Below the pieces are notes generated by a model. That model saw nothing but the letters and a program-made list of their open reading frames with translations, searched no databases and was not told the DNA's origin. Positions 1-6,868 of a stretch of 9,187 nt of DNA are shown here, piece by piece. Positions within the stretch are counted from its first letter, which is position 1, and each line of letters opens with the position of its first letter. Source of the stretch: an uncultured Oscillospiraceae bacterium (GTDB lineage Bacteria > Bacillota > Clostridia > UBA1381); contig CAMNAT010000055.1 of the NCBI GenBank assembly GCA_946531785.1, forward strand, positions 1-9,187, in the 5' to 3' direction. Both the position numbers and the translations under genes were made by a program.

Positions 1-1
1 T

Positions 2-1330
2 GTAAAATGTGTTAATATTGATGTTCCGGCAGACCTAGATTATGTTACAATGAAGGCGATGAATCGCGAGCCGGACAAACGGTATCAGAGTATGAAGGAG
101 CTGCTTGAGGATCTGCGTGCGGTTTTGGCTGATGAGATATTGCCATCGCGAGAGGAACAGGAAGTGACCGATCCGGATCAGAGATCTGCTGTAACGGTTG
201 ATGAAGACGATGAAACACAGGATGCTAACGGTAAAAGCAGAAACGCCAGAGTAAAGACAAAGGTAAAGGATGAGATAAAGAAAAAAAATGCGGAGAGGAA
301 TGCGGTCATCCTTGCGATCTCGACTGTTGCGGCGCTTATTCTTGTCGGTATAGGGCTTTTGATGTTTTTCGTTCATCCAACAACAAGGACAGTGCCGGAT
401 CTTGTCGGACTTACAATTGAAGAAGCTGAACAAAAAGCAAAAAACTGCGGGTATACCGTAGATGATGATAAGGAATATGTCGTATCTGATACGGTCGAGG
501 TGGATCATGTCATATCACAAAGCCCCGAAGCCGGTGAGGAGGGAAGCCGGAAGGAACCAATAAAGATCGTTGTATCGCTCGGTGCTTCCGGAGGGAATAT
601 TGAGATGCCGAATGTTGTCCAGATGAAGGTTGAAGAAGCTGTTTCAGCCGTTGAGGCGGTATCTCTTACATATCAGGTCGTGGGAGTTTATGCTGATGAA
701 ACAGAGGGCACCGTTGTAAGGCAAACTCCTGAAGCAGGAACAAAGCTTAATGCCGGTGATTATGTAACCTTGTATTACAGCCTTGGTGAAGACGGTGGTT
801 ATTCAATGGAGTCAAAGGTAAAGGTGCCGTCTGTGATCGGAATGACACTGGACGGAGCAAAGCGTGTTATCACCACGGCAGGACTCCATGTAGGACAAAT
901 CTCTAATATTGCATCCGCAAGTCCCGCGGGCACTGTTGTAAGTCAGGGGCGACCTGCGGGTGAAGAAGCAAAAGCCGGAGATCTGGTGAGCCTTGTTATT
1001 TCAAGCGGCCCGGCAGAGGTGCATATTTCAAACGACGCTTCAAGCGCTCAAGATCAGATAAATACAGCAGCACCTAACACAAGCGGTGATGCAACAAGCG
1101 CTTCAAACACAGGCTCATCAACATCACATATGTATACTGTCCGCATCCCGGGAGAGGCAAAAAATGATAAGGTGAGTATACAGATAGTTGCAAACGGAGC
1201 TACAGTGCATAATGCAACACATTCAAAATCTGAGGGACAGGTAACGGTAGAGATCCCATATAGCGGCGATGTTCGCGTCCAGGTATATGTGGATGGCTCA
1301 AAAACCGTTGATAAGACGGTAACATTCTGA
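2..1330 (+). CDS. prkC: PASTA-domain Ser/Thr protein kinase (PrkC/PknB/Stk type), 5'-truncated
   Basis: The reading frame is open from the first full codon at base 2, so the start and most of the kinase domain lie upstream. Counting residues from base 2, the first 45 or so are the end of the kinase C-lobe, with the pattern VPADLD then EPDKRYQS, whose Arg fits the conserved subdomain XI Arg. A basic juxtamembrane linker (about 78-99) precedes a single hydrophobic membrane helix (about 101-124). Three PASTA repeats follow (about 130-194, 201-262, 275-336), each opening with a P-D/N/S-V/L-V/I motif and ending S-L-G or S-S-G. A Ser/Thr/Asn-rich stretch (345-376) leads to a beta-rich C-terminal segment. 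In this family the PASTA repeats sit outside the membrane and bind peptidoglycan or muropeptides, while the kinase inside phosphorylates cell-division, wall and translation proteins. The stop codon overlaps the rsgA start by one base. The identity is secure; the symbol is a family name. Confidence 0.93.
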   Translation, partial: VKCVNIDVPADLDYVTMKAMNREPDKRYQSMKELLEDLRAVLADEILPSREEQEVTDPDQRSAVTVDEDDETQDANGKSRNARVKTKVKDEIKKKNAERNAVILAISTVAALILVGIGLLMFFVHPTTRTVPDLVGLTIEEAEQKAKNCGYTVDDDKEYVVSDTVEVDHVISQSPEAGEEGSRKEPIKIVVSLGASGGNIEMPNVVQMKVEEAVSAVEAVSLTYQVVGVYADETEGTVVRQTPEAGTKLNAGDYVTLYYSLGEDGGYSMESKVKVPSVIGMTLDGAKRVITTAGLHVGQISNIASASPAGTVVSQGRPAGEEAKAGDLVSLVISSGPAEVHISNDASSAQDQINTAAPNTSGDATSASNTGSSTSHMYTVRIPGEAKNDKVSIQIVANGATVHNATHSKSEGQVTVEIPYSGDVRVQVYVDGSKTVDKTVTF

Positions 1331-2184
1331 TGCAAGGAAAGATATTTAAAGGTATAGGCGGATTCTATTATGTAATGACTGAAACGGGTGTGGTCGAGTG
1401 CCGCGCTTGCGGTCGGTTTCGCAAGGAGCGCATAATACCCATGATAGGCGATGAGGTCGTGCTGGATGTTAAAAACGGGAAGGGATACATCAATGATATC
1501 CTCCCGCGTCGCTCAAAGCTTGTAAGACCGGCAGTTGCAAACATAGATACTTTAGTTATCGTTGTTGCAGCAAAAAGTCCGGATCCGAATACTGCGGTGA
1601 TCGATAAAATGCTTATCAATGCTGAGATCAACGGTATCACGCCGATGATTTGTATAAATAAATCAGATCTTGCTGATGCTGATGATCTGGTAAAGCTATA
1701 TAACGGCATAGGCTATAAGACCGTAATTGTCAGTGCTGAGGAAAAAAGAGGTATAGATGAATTGTACACCTTGATCGATGGTAAGGTCGCGGCGTTTGCA
1801 GGTGTGAGCGGAGTCGGAAAGTCAAGTCTGCTTACGCTTATTACCGGCAGTGAGCTTGAGACCGGAGAGGTATCGGAAAAGATAAGCCGCGGTAAGCATA
1901 CAACAAGACATGTTGAGCTGTTTGCTTTAAATAACGGATTTGTATTGGATACCCCAGGTTTTTCGTCTATTGAGCCTGAGATAACCGCTGAGCTTGATAT
2001 AGCCGGATTATTTCCGGAGATAGAAAGGCTTACGGGACAGTGTCGGTTCCGGGGATGTAGGCATATAGGTGAGCCGGACTGTGCCGTAAAGGAAGCGGTA
2101 AAAGATGGTGTTATCCCGGAATCAAGATATAAAATATATACAGAACTATGTGAAATTCAAAGGAGTATACCGGAATGGAATTGA
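1330..2184 (+). CDS. rsgA: Ribosome small-subunit biogenesis GTPase RsgA (YjeQ/YloQ)
   Basis: At 284 residues this is close to the usual RsgA length. The GTPase motifs come in the circularly permuted order that defines the family: G4 NKSD at 110-113, then the P-loop GVSGVGKS at 158-165, the HTTRH switch I segment at 190-194, and G3 DTPG at 207-210. An OB-fold-like N-terminal part (about 1-65) precedes them. A zinc-binding knuckle follows, with Cys238, Cys243, His245 and Cys251. RsgA acts late in 30S subunit maturation, checking the decoding centre, and its GTPase is stimulated by the 30S subunit. The ATG shares its A with the TGA of the kinase gene, so translation is probably coupled. The position after a PASTA kinase is typical of Firmicutes, where RsgA is a reported kinase substrate in some species. 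All key residues are present. Confidence 0.96.
   Translation: MQGKIFKGIGGFYYVMTETGVVECRACGRFRKERIIPMIGDEVVLDVKNGKGYINDILPRRSKLVRPAVANIDTLVIVVAAKSPDPNTAVIDKMLINAEINGITPMICINKSDLADADDLVKLYNGIGYKTVIVSAEEKRGIDELYTLIDGKVAAFAGVSGVGKSSLLTLITGSELETGEVSEKISRGKHTTRHVELFALNNGFVLDTPGFSSIEPEITAELDIAGLFPEIERLTGQCRFRGCRHIGEPDCAVKEAVKDGVIPESRYKIYTELCEIQRSIPEWN
2159..2165 (+). promoter_or_regulatory. Ribosome binding site for rpe, inside rsgA
   Basis: AAAGGAG lies 9 bases before the ATG at 2175, inside the last codons of rsgA. It supports the 10-base overlap between rsgA and rpe as genuine. Confidence 0.75.
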
Positions 2185-2840
2185 TTTTATCTCCGTCGAT
2201 CTTGTCGGCAGATTTTGCAGCACTTGGAAAACAGATCGAGTCACTTGAAAAAGTGGGTGTGGAATGGATCCACATCGATGTTATGGACGGTATGTTTGTA
2301 CCGAACCTCAGCTTTGGCTTGCCGATCGTCAGCTCGCTCAGGAGGATTACATCGCTTGTGCTTGATGTTCATCTTATGATACATGCCCCTGAGCGCTATC
2401 TGACCAGATTTATTGATGCCGGAGCAGATATGGTAACATTCCATGCAGAGGCGACTGATGATATAGATAAATGCATTGGCATTATTAAAGAAAACGGTGC
2501 AAAAGCCGGACTTGCAATCAGTCCCGGTACACCGTATGATGTTGTGGTGCCATATCTTGATAAGATCGATATGATACTGTGCATGACGGTAGAGCCGGGG
2601 TATGGCGGACAGGCGTATATGAAGGAAGTAGAGGCTAAGATCAGCAAGCTGAGAGAGCTTGCCGGTGAGGATATGCTCATACAGGTCGATGGCGGGATAT
2701 CCCCGGACAATGTTATTGAGCCTATAGAAGCCGGCGCGAATGTTATAGTTGCCGGAAGTGCTGTATTTAACGGCGATATCGAAGAAAATACCAAGGAGCT
2801 GGCTAAATGCGCGGGGTTATTATCGGAAACGGAAGAATAA
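2175..2840 (+). CDS. rpe: Ribulose-phosphate 3-epimerase
   Basis: This 221-residue protein has the length and motifs of Rpe, a TIM-barrel enzyme that interconverts D-ribulose 5-phosphate and D-xylulose 5-phosphate in the cytosolic pentose phosphate pathway. The N-terminal SPSILSADF motif is at 6-14. The metal and catalytic residues sit where expected: His33 and Asp35 in HIDVMDG, His66 in DVHLM, and Asp172 in QVDGGIS. The paired Asp35/Asp172 act as the acid/base couple in the family. The phosphate-binding loop VEPGYGGQ is at 139-146, and VAGSAVF is at 192-198. The start is fixed by the ribosome binding site inside rsgA, and the gene overlaps rsgA by 10 and thiN by 34 bases. Clustering with rsgA and thiN is common in Firmicutes. 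Nothing in the active site is unusual. Confidence 0.96.
   Translation: MELILSPSILSADFAALGKQIESLEKVGVEWIHIDVMDGMFVPNLSFGLPIVSSLRRITSLVLDVHLMIHAPERYLTRFIDAGADMVTFHAEATDDIDKCIGIIKENGAKAGLAISPGTPYDVVVPYLDKIDMILCMTVEPGYGGQAYMKEVEAKISKLRELAGEDMLIQVDGGISPDNVIEPIEAGANVIVAGSAVFNGDIEENTKELAKCAGLLSETEE
2793..2798 (+). promoter_or_regulatory. Ribosome binding site for thiN, inside rpe
   Basis: AAGGAG lies 8 bases before the ATG at 2807, within the 3' end of rpe. Together with the family-like N-terminus that follows (MRGVIIGNG), it argues that the 34-base overlap is real and that a later start is not needed. Confidence 0.72.
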
Positions 2841-3418
2841 ATGATTATGATCATATAAGATCGTTGATAACAGATGATGATTTTGTGATCTGCGCGGATG
2901 GTGGCATCAGGCACGCGAAAGCACTCGGTATAAAGCCGGATGCAGTAATAGGAGACTTTGATTCCGGCGAGGAGCCGGATCATAACGAGGTCAATGTAAT
3001 AAAGTATCCTACGGATAAGTCGTACACAGATGGCGAACTGGCGATGAAATATGCACATGATAACGGATTTGATGAGATCATGCTGCTGGGCATGACTGGT
3101 GACAGACTCGATCATACCCTTTCAAATATATTTAATATGGCTCACTATCCGGGTTCGTATCTTATTGATGATAAAAACGAGGTGCGTATCGTAACGGACC
3201 GGCTCATTATAGAAGGAAAAAAAGGAAAGACATTTTCGTTTCTTCCCGTCTGCGGAGAGCTTCAGGGTATTACCCTGAAAGGGGTCAGGTGGGAGCTGGA
3301 TAACGAGGATCAGCAGTTTGGTATCACGCGTGGAATAAGCAACATAATTACTTCAGATCATGCTGAAATGACAATAAAAAGCGGGATCGCGATAGTGGTT
3401 ATAAATGATGGTGAATAA
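2807..3418 (+). CDS. thiN: Thiamine pyrophosphokinase
   Basis: The 203-residue product matches ThiN, which transfers pyrophosphate from ATP to thiamine to make thiamine pyrophosphate, the cofactor of transketolase among others. The catalytic N-terminal domain shows CADGG at 29-33, the Mg-binding GDFDS at 49-53, T74-D75 in the conserved TD.E segment, and TGDRLDH at 97-103. The smaller C-terminal beta domain, which binds the thiamine moiety, has GITLKGVRWEL (154-164) and an S-N pair near 178-179. At residue 72, where Bacillus ThiN has Asp (KDETD), this protein has Ser (KSYTD); this is from memory of the family. Clustering with rpe may be fortuitous, although transketolase, a TPP enzyme, uses the product of Rpe. 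The stop is 2 bases before the next ATG. Confidence 0.93.
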   Translation: MRGVIIGNGRINDYDHIRSLITDDDFVICADGGIRHAKALGIKPDAVIGDFDSGEEPDHNEVNVIKYPTDKSYTDGELAMKYAHDNGFDEIMLLGMTGDRLDHTLSNIFNMAHYPGSYLIDDKNEVRIVTDRLIIEGKKGKTFSFLPVCGELQGITLKGVRWELDNEDQQFGITRGISNIITSDHAEMTIKSGIAIVVINDGE

Positions 3419-3420
3419 CA

Positions 3421-4554
3421 ATGATATATCTTGACAATGCGGCAACTACAAAGCCGAGCAGGGCAGCGGCAGAGGCTATGCTGAGTGTTGTGGAGGACTT
3501 TGGAAATCCGTCCTCTCTTCACGGAATGGGGCTTTCGGCTGAAAAGAAGATAAACTCGGCAAAGCAAGCTCTTTCGGGAATGCTCGGGGGAATGGTGAAA
3601 AATATATATTTTACATCAGGTGGAACCGAGTCGAATAATCTGGCTGTTATCGGTTCGGCTATGGCAAAAAAGCGTGAGGGGACGCGTGTTGTAGTGTCTG
3701 CTATAGAGCATCCGTCAGTTCTTGAAGCTGCGCGCTATCTCTCGGATATAGGCTTTGATGTAAAATATGCGCCTGTTGACACGGATGGCAGGGTAGATAC
3801 CAATGCTTTTTCTGATCTCATTACACCTGAAACTGTCGTAGTGAGCATTATGCATGTAAACAATGAAACGGGTGTTATTCAGCCGATAGAGGAGCTTTCA
3901 AGGATCGTGAAGAGCAAAGCGGGCAAGGCTGTGTTTCATTGCGATTGTGTGCAGTCGTTTGGCAAGCTGCCGATAAATATAAATAAGCTCGGCGTTGATA
4001 TGATATCTATCAGCGCGCATAAGATACACGGCTTCAAAGGCTGTGGTGCCTTATATACAAAAAACACCAGAATATCTCCGATAATTCATGGCGGAGAACA
4101 GCAGAACGGTCTGCGCCCGGGGACTGAAAACATCGGAGGTATACTGGCATTTGCTGCTGCGGCAAAGGAATGCTGTAACACAAACGATGAAATGAAAATG
4201 AAAATGAAAAGGCAGCTAATGGCTGACGAGCTTAAATCAATAATATCTGATATTGTTGTAAACGGTTCGGATGAGTACAATTCAGGCAGTGTTCTGAATG
4301 TATCATTTCCCGGCATCAAAGCAGAGATCTTATTGCATGCTCTTGAAAGACACGGGATATATGTATCAACAGGCTCTGCCTGCTCGTCACATAAGCCACT
4401 GCCCAGTCATGTCCTGACAGCTATGGGTGTGCAGCAAAAGCTTATCGCGGGAGCTGTGCGTATAAGTTTTTGTGAAGCAACCTCTGTAGAAGAACTGAAG
4501 GAAGCTGCTTCTGTGATCGCTGAGGAAGTAAAAACGATACGCAGATATATGTAA
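3421..4554 (+). CDS. Cysteine desulfurase (class V aminotransferase, NifS/IscS group I)
   Basis: This 377-residue PLP enzyme should remove sulfur from L-cysteine as an enzyme-bound persulfide, giving alanine, and pass the sulfur to Fe-S cluster or thio-cofactor/tRNA pathways. It opens with the family signature YLDNAATTKPS (3-13). TSGGTESNN (65-73) binds the cofactor phosphate. His97 (EHPSV), Asp175 and Gln178 contact the PLP ring, and Lys201 in SAHKIHG is the Schiff-base lysine. RPGTEN is at 232-237. The persulfide-forming cysteine is Cys321 in GSACSS, in a group I-length loop. Only a weak GGTGA precedes the ATG by 6 bases, so it may rely on coupling to thiN. No iscU, nifU, thiI or mnmA lies in view, so its sulfur acceptor cannot be told from this window. 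Residues 258-263 are a Met-Lys alternation encoded by three ATGAAA copies. Confidence 0.93.
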   Translation: MIYLDNAATTKPSRAAAEAMLSVVEDFGNPSSLHGMGLSAEKKINSAKQALSGMLGGMVKNIYFTSGGTESNNLAVIGSAMAKKREGTRVVVSAIEHPSVLEAARYLSDIGFDVKYAPVDTDGRVDTNAFSDLITPETVVVSIMHVNNETGVIQPIEELSRIVKSKAGKAVFHCDCVQSFGKLPININKLGVDMISISAHKIHGFKGCGALYTKNTRISPIIHGGEQQNGLRPGTENIGGILAFAAAAKECCNTNDEMKMKMKRQLMADELKSIISDIVVNGSDEYNSGSVLNVSFPGIKAEILLHALERHGIYVSTGSACSSHKPLPSHVLTAMGVQQKLIAGAVRISFCEATSVEELKEAASVIAEEVKTIRRYM

Positions 4555-4704
4555 CAAATTATTTTTGTACATTAAAAACAATTATTATATTATATTTAGT
4601 GCAAAATGACGAAAATATTCTTGTTTAAACTGCTTGGTTTTGTGGTAAATATATTATATGGTATTGTTTAATAATATACATATATATAAAGGAGGAAAAA
4701 GATT
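4555..4704 (+). promoter_or_regulatory. AT-rich intergenic leader of the EF-G-like gene, with strong ribosome binding site
   Basis: These 150 bases are very AT-rich and code for nothing recognisable. AAAGGAGG at 4688-4695 sits 9 bases before the ATG at 4705 and is a near-perfect ribosome binding site. A promoter is expected here, since the gene density breaks. The best but poor candidate is TTGGTT (4634-4639), 17 bases, TATGGT (4657-4662). No convincing terminator follows the desulfurase: ACAAA/TTTGT around 4554-4568 forms only a weak AT stem. An 8-bp all-AT inverted repeat at 4650-4657 and 4671-4678 has no clear role. Confidence 0.45.
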
Positions 4705-6756
4705 ATGGACAAAATACGCAATATTGCGTTGGTTGGACATGGTAAGTGCGGCAAAACGACAATGACGGAGGCAATGCTCTACAACGCAGGGCAGATCAAG
4801 CGTCTCGGTTCTGTAGCAGACGGCACAACGACATCAGACTATGACAGTGAAGAGATCAAGCGCACATGCTCGATCAACACGACTGTTGAGCCGGTAATGT
4901 GGAAGGATTACAAGCTTAATATCATTGATACGCCGGGATTCTTTGATTATGCCGGTGATGTTAAGGCAGGTATCCGCGCGGCGGATTCGGCGCTTGTTGT
5001 TCTGAGCGGACGCAGCGGCGTGTCGGTTGGTACAGAGCAGGTTTATGACTATGCTAAGGCAAAGGATATTCCGATAATGTTCTTTGTTAACAAGATCGAT
5101 GATAAGCATGCAAACTATGAGAAGACTCTTGAGGATATGAAGGAGAAGTTCGGAAAAGCAGTTACTCCGTTTGTATATCCAATCAGAGAAGGCGATGAGT
5201 TCAAGGGCTTTGTGGATATAGTTGATATGACAGCTCGCCGTTACGAGGGTACAGAAAGGATCGATATTCCTGTTCCGGACGGTATGGAGGATGTTATAGC
5301 TCCGCTCCGTGACATGATCATGGAGGCTGTTGCAGATACCAGTGAAGAGCTCATGGTAAAATATTTCGAGGGTGAGCCGTTTACATTTGATGAGATCAAG
5401 CAGGCGATCAGAAACGGTGTCAAGGACGGAAGCATATACCCCGTATACTGTGGAAGCGGCCAGGAAAATATCGGTGTACGATCATTAATGGATGGTATCG
5501 CAAAGTATCTTCCGGCTCCGAACGAGATCAAGGAGGTCGGCAGACATTCAGATACCGCAGAGCCGGTAGAGCTTGTTCAGTCAACGACAGAGCTTACATC
5601 AGCTGTTGTATTCAAGACCATCGCTGACCCGTATGTTGGCAAAATGAGCTTGTTCCGTGTATATTCAGGTGAGATCAAGGCTGATTCAACCTATTACAAC
5701 CCGAACAAGGGCGAGAATGAGAGGATCGGCAAGGTATTTACTATCTGTGGTAAGAAGCAGACAGAGGTGAAGTCTGTTAAAGCCGGTGATATCGGCTGCG
5801 TTACAAAGCTTGAGTTTACAAAGACAGGCGATACGCTTTGCGACAGAAACAAGAATATAATCCTTACAGGTATCGAGTTCCCGGCACCGGTGCTTTCAAT
5901 GGCGGTAACACCCGAGTCCAAGGGCGACGAGGAGAAGATCGTAAGCGGACTTACCAGGCTTATGGACGAGGATCCGGCATTCGCGCTCATAAATGATCCT
6001 GAAACAAAGCAGACACTTATCAAGGGTCAGGGCGAGCAGCATATTGATGTTATCGTAAGTAAGCTTAAGAATAAATACGGAGTAAATGTTGTTCTTGAGG
6101 AGCCGATAACCCCGTACAGAGAGACTATCACAAAGACAGCAATCGTTGAAGGAAAGCATAAGAAGCAGTCAGGCGGTCACGGTCAGTATGGTCATGTTAA
6201 GATCGAGTTTGCTCCTGGTCTTACCGAAGAGCTCATATTCGAGGAAAAGGTGTTCGGCGGAAGTGTTCCGAAGAACTATTTCCCGGCGATAGAAAAGGGA
6301 CTTCGTGACAGCATCGAGCATGGTGTTCTTGCCGGCTATCCTGTAGTTAATGTTAAGGCAACTCTTCTTGATGGCTCATACCATCCGGTAGATTCGTCGG
6401 AAATGGCATTCAAAACAGCTGCTTCACTTGCATATAAGGAAGGTATGAAGCAGGCAGGTCCTGTAATGCTGGAGCCGATAGGCTATCTTAAGAGCTATGT
6501 TCCTGAGAACATAATGGGTGATGTTATAGGCGATATCAATAAGCGTCGCGGCAGGATCATGGGCATGGGCGAGAGTGACAGAAAGGGACTTAACCTTGTT
6601 GAAGCTGAGGTACCGATGTCAGAGATGCATAAGTATGCGACGGATCTCCGCGCTATGTCAGGCGGCAGAGGCACATTCACATTTGAGTTTGTAAGATATG
6701 AGAGAGCTCCTATGGATGTTGCCAACAAGATCATAGCCGCTAAAAATACAAAATAA
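4705..6756 (+). CDS. EF-G-like translational GTPase (EF-G-2/FusA2 type)
   Basis: The 683-residue protein has the five-domain EF-G layout. The G domain shows P-loop GHGKCGKT (11-18), DTPG (75-78) and NKID (129-132). Domain II runs from about 295 to 390. Domain III includes the GQGEQHIDV stretch (441-449). Domain IV has SGGHGQYGHV (489-498) and GSYHPVDSSEMAFK (557-570). Domain V ends in TDLRAMSGGRGTFTFEF (646-662). It differs from canonical EF-G in three places: the P-loop lacks the usual AHIDAGKT form, switch I reads RTCSINTT instead of RGITI, and Phe79 replaces the His after DTPG. These traits fit the EF-G-2 paralogue group known from Thermus and mycobacteria. That group binds ribosomes but its role is unsettled. 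Ribosome-protection proteins such as TetM keep the His, so resistance is unlikely. It is flanked by its own leader and by the glnA promoter, so it is probably a single-gene unit. Confidence 0.88.
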   Translation: MDKIRNIALVGHGKCGKTTMTEAMLYNAGQIKRLGSVADGTTTSDYDSEEIKRTCSINTTVEPVMWKDYKLNIIDTPGFFDYAGDVKAGIRAADSALVVLSGRSGVSVGTEQVYDYAKAKDIPIMFFVNKIDDKHANYEKTLEDMKEKFGKAVTPFVYPIREGDEFKGFVDIVDMTARRYEGTERIDIPVPDGMEDVIAPLRDMIMEAVADTSEELMVKYFEGEPFTFDEIKQAIRNGVKDGSIYPVYCGSGQENIGVRSLMDGIAKYLPAPNEIKEVGRHSDTAEPVELVQSTTELTSAVVFKTIADPYVGKMSLFRVYSGEIKADSTYYNPNKGENERIGKVFTICGKKQTEVKSVKAGDIGCVTKLEFTKTGDTLCDRNKNIILTGIEFPAPVLSMAVTPESKGDEEKIVSGLTRLMDEDPAFALINDPETKQTLIKGQGEQHIDVIVSKLKNKYGVNVVLEEPITPYRETITKTAIVEGKHKKQSGGHGQYGHVKIEFAPGLTEELIFEEKVFGGSVPKNYFPAIEKGLRDSIEHGVLAGYPVVNVKATLLDGSYHPVDSSEMAFKTAASLAYKEGMKQAGPVMLEPIGYLKSYVPENIMGDVIGDINKRRGRIMGMGESDRKGLNLVEAEVPMSEMHKYATDLRAMSGGRGTFTFEFVRYERAPMDVANKIIAAKNTK

Positions 6757-6777
6757 TAGTATGACAGAAAAAAATAC

Positions 6778-6806
6778 TTGTAATTTTTAAACTGTTGTGT
6801 TATAAT
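6778..6806 (+). promoter_or_regulatory. Sigma-A-type promoter of the glutamine synthetase operon
   Basis: TTGTAA (6778-6783) is followed by a 17-base spacer and a perfect TATAAT (6801-6806). A TGT just before the -10 box gives an extended -10 element. Transcription should start near 6812-6814, leaving a leader of about 56 bases before the glutamine synthetase ATG. Nothing between the hairpin that follows and the ATG could hold another promoter. Confidence 0.8.
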
Positions 6807-6817
6807 ATATTCAACGC

Positions 6818-6854
6818 AAGGGTGCACATTGTTTTTGTGCACCCTTATATTTTT
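6818..6854 (+). terminator. Leader terminator hairpin (probable attenuator) before the glutamine synthetase gene
   Basis: An 11-bp perfect stem pairs 6818-6828 (AAGGGTGCACA) with 6836-6846 (TGTGCACCCTT) around a 7-base loop. The 3' side runs straight into TTATATTTTT (6845-6854), eight U in ten bases. It has the form of an intrinsic terminator and starts only about 5 bases after the expected transcription start of the promoter upstream. It can also end transcripts of the EF-G-like gene, whose stop lies about 60 bases upstream. Because the glutamine synthetase has no other visible promoter, its transcripts must read through. That, with an ANTAR antiterminator gene downstream, makes an attenuator the likeliest reading. 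Confidence 0.8.
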
Positions 6855-6862
6855 AAGGGGGG
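6855..6862 (+). promoter_or_regulatory. G-rich ribosome binding site of the glutamine synthetase gene
   Basis: AAGGGGGG ends 6 bases before the ATG at 6869. It is unusual in being a run of six G. Its AAGGG repeats the 5' foot of the terminator stem, so it can pair with the CCCTT of that stem's 3' arm (6842-6846). Confidence 0.65.
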
Positions 6863-6868
6863 TTAATT

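Noticed and set aside
2396..3115. Long antisense open frame opposite rpe and thiN (239 codons)
   Set aside because: It lies wholly across two well-supported genes, shows no recognisable motif, and reads like the low-complexity complement of real codons.
4192..4209. Three tandem ATGAAA hexamers in the cysteine desulfurase gene
   Set aside because: They keep the frame, encode a Met-Lys alternation in a helix outside the active site, and three copies are too few to suggest phase variation.
4650..4678. 8-bp inverted repeat upstream of the EF-G-like gene
   Set aside because: It is entirely A/T in an AT-rich leader with a 13-base loop, so chance is likely and the RNA stem would be weak.
4705..6756. 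Reading the EF-G-like gene as a tetracycline ribosome-protection protein
   Set aside because: TetM-type proteins keep the His after DTPG and have a different switch I and domain IV; this protein fits the EF-G-2 group better.
6798..6816. Possible GlnR/TnrA box at the synthetase promoter
   Set aside because: The left half TGTTA fits TGTNAN7TNACA, but the right half reads TTCAA and does not match.
6818..6854. Reading the hairpin only as the terminator of the EF-G-like gene
   Set aside because: It lies downstream of the strong synthetase promoter with no second promoter after it, so it must also act in the synthetase leader.
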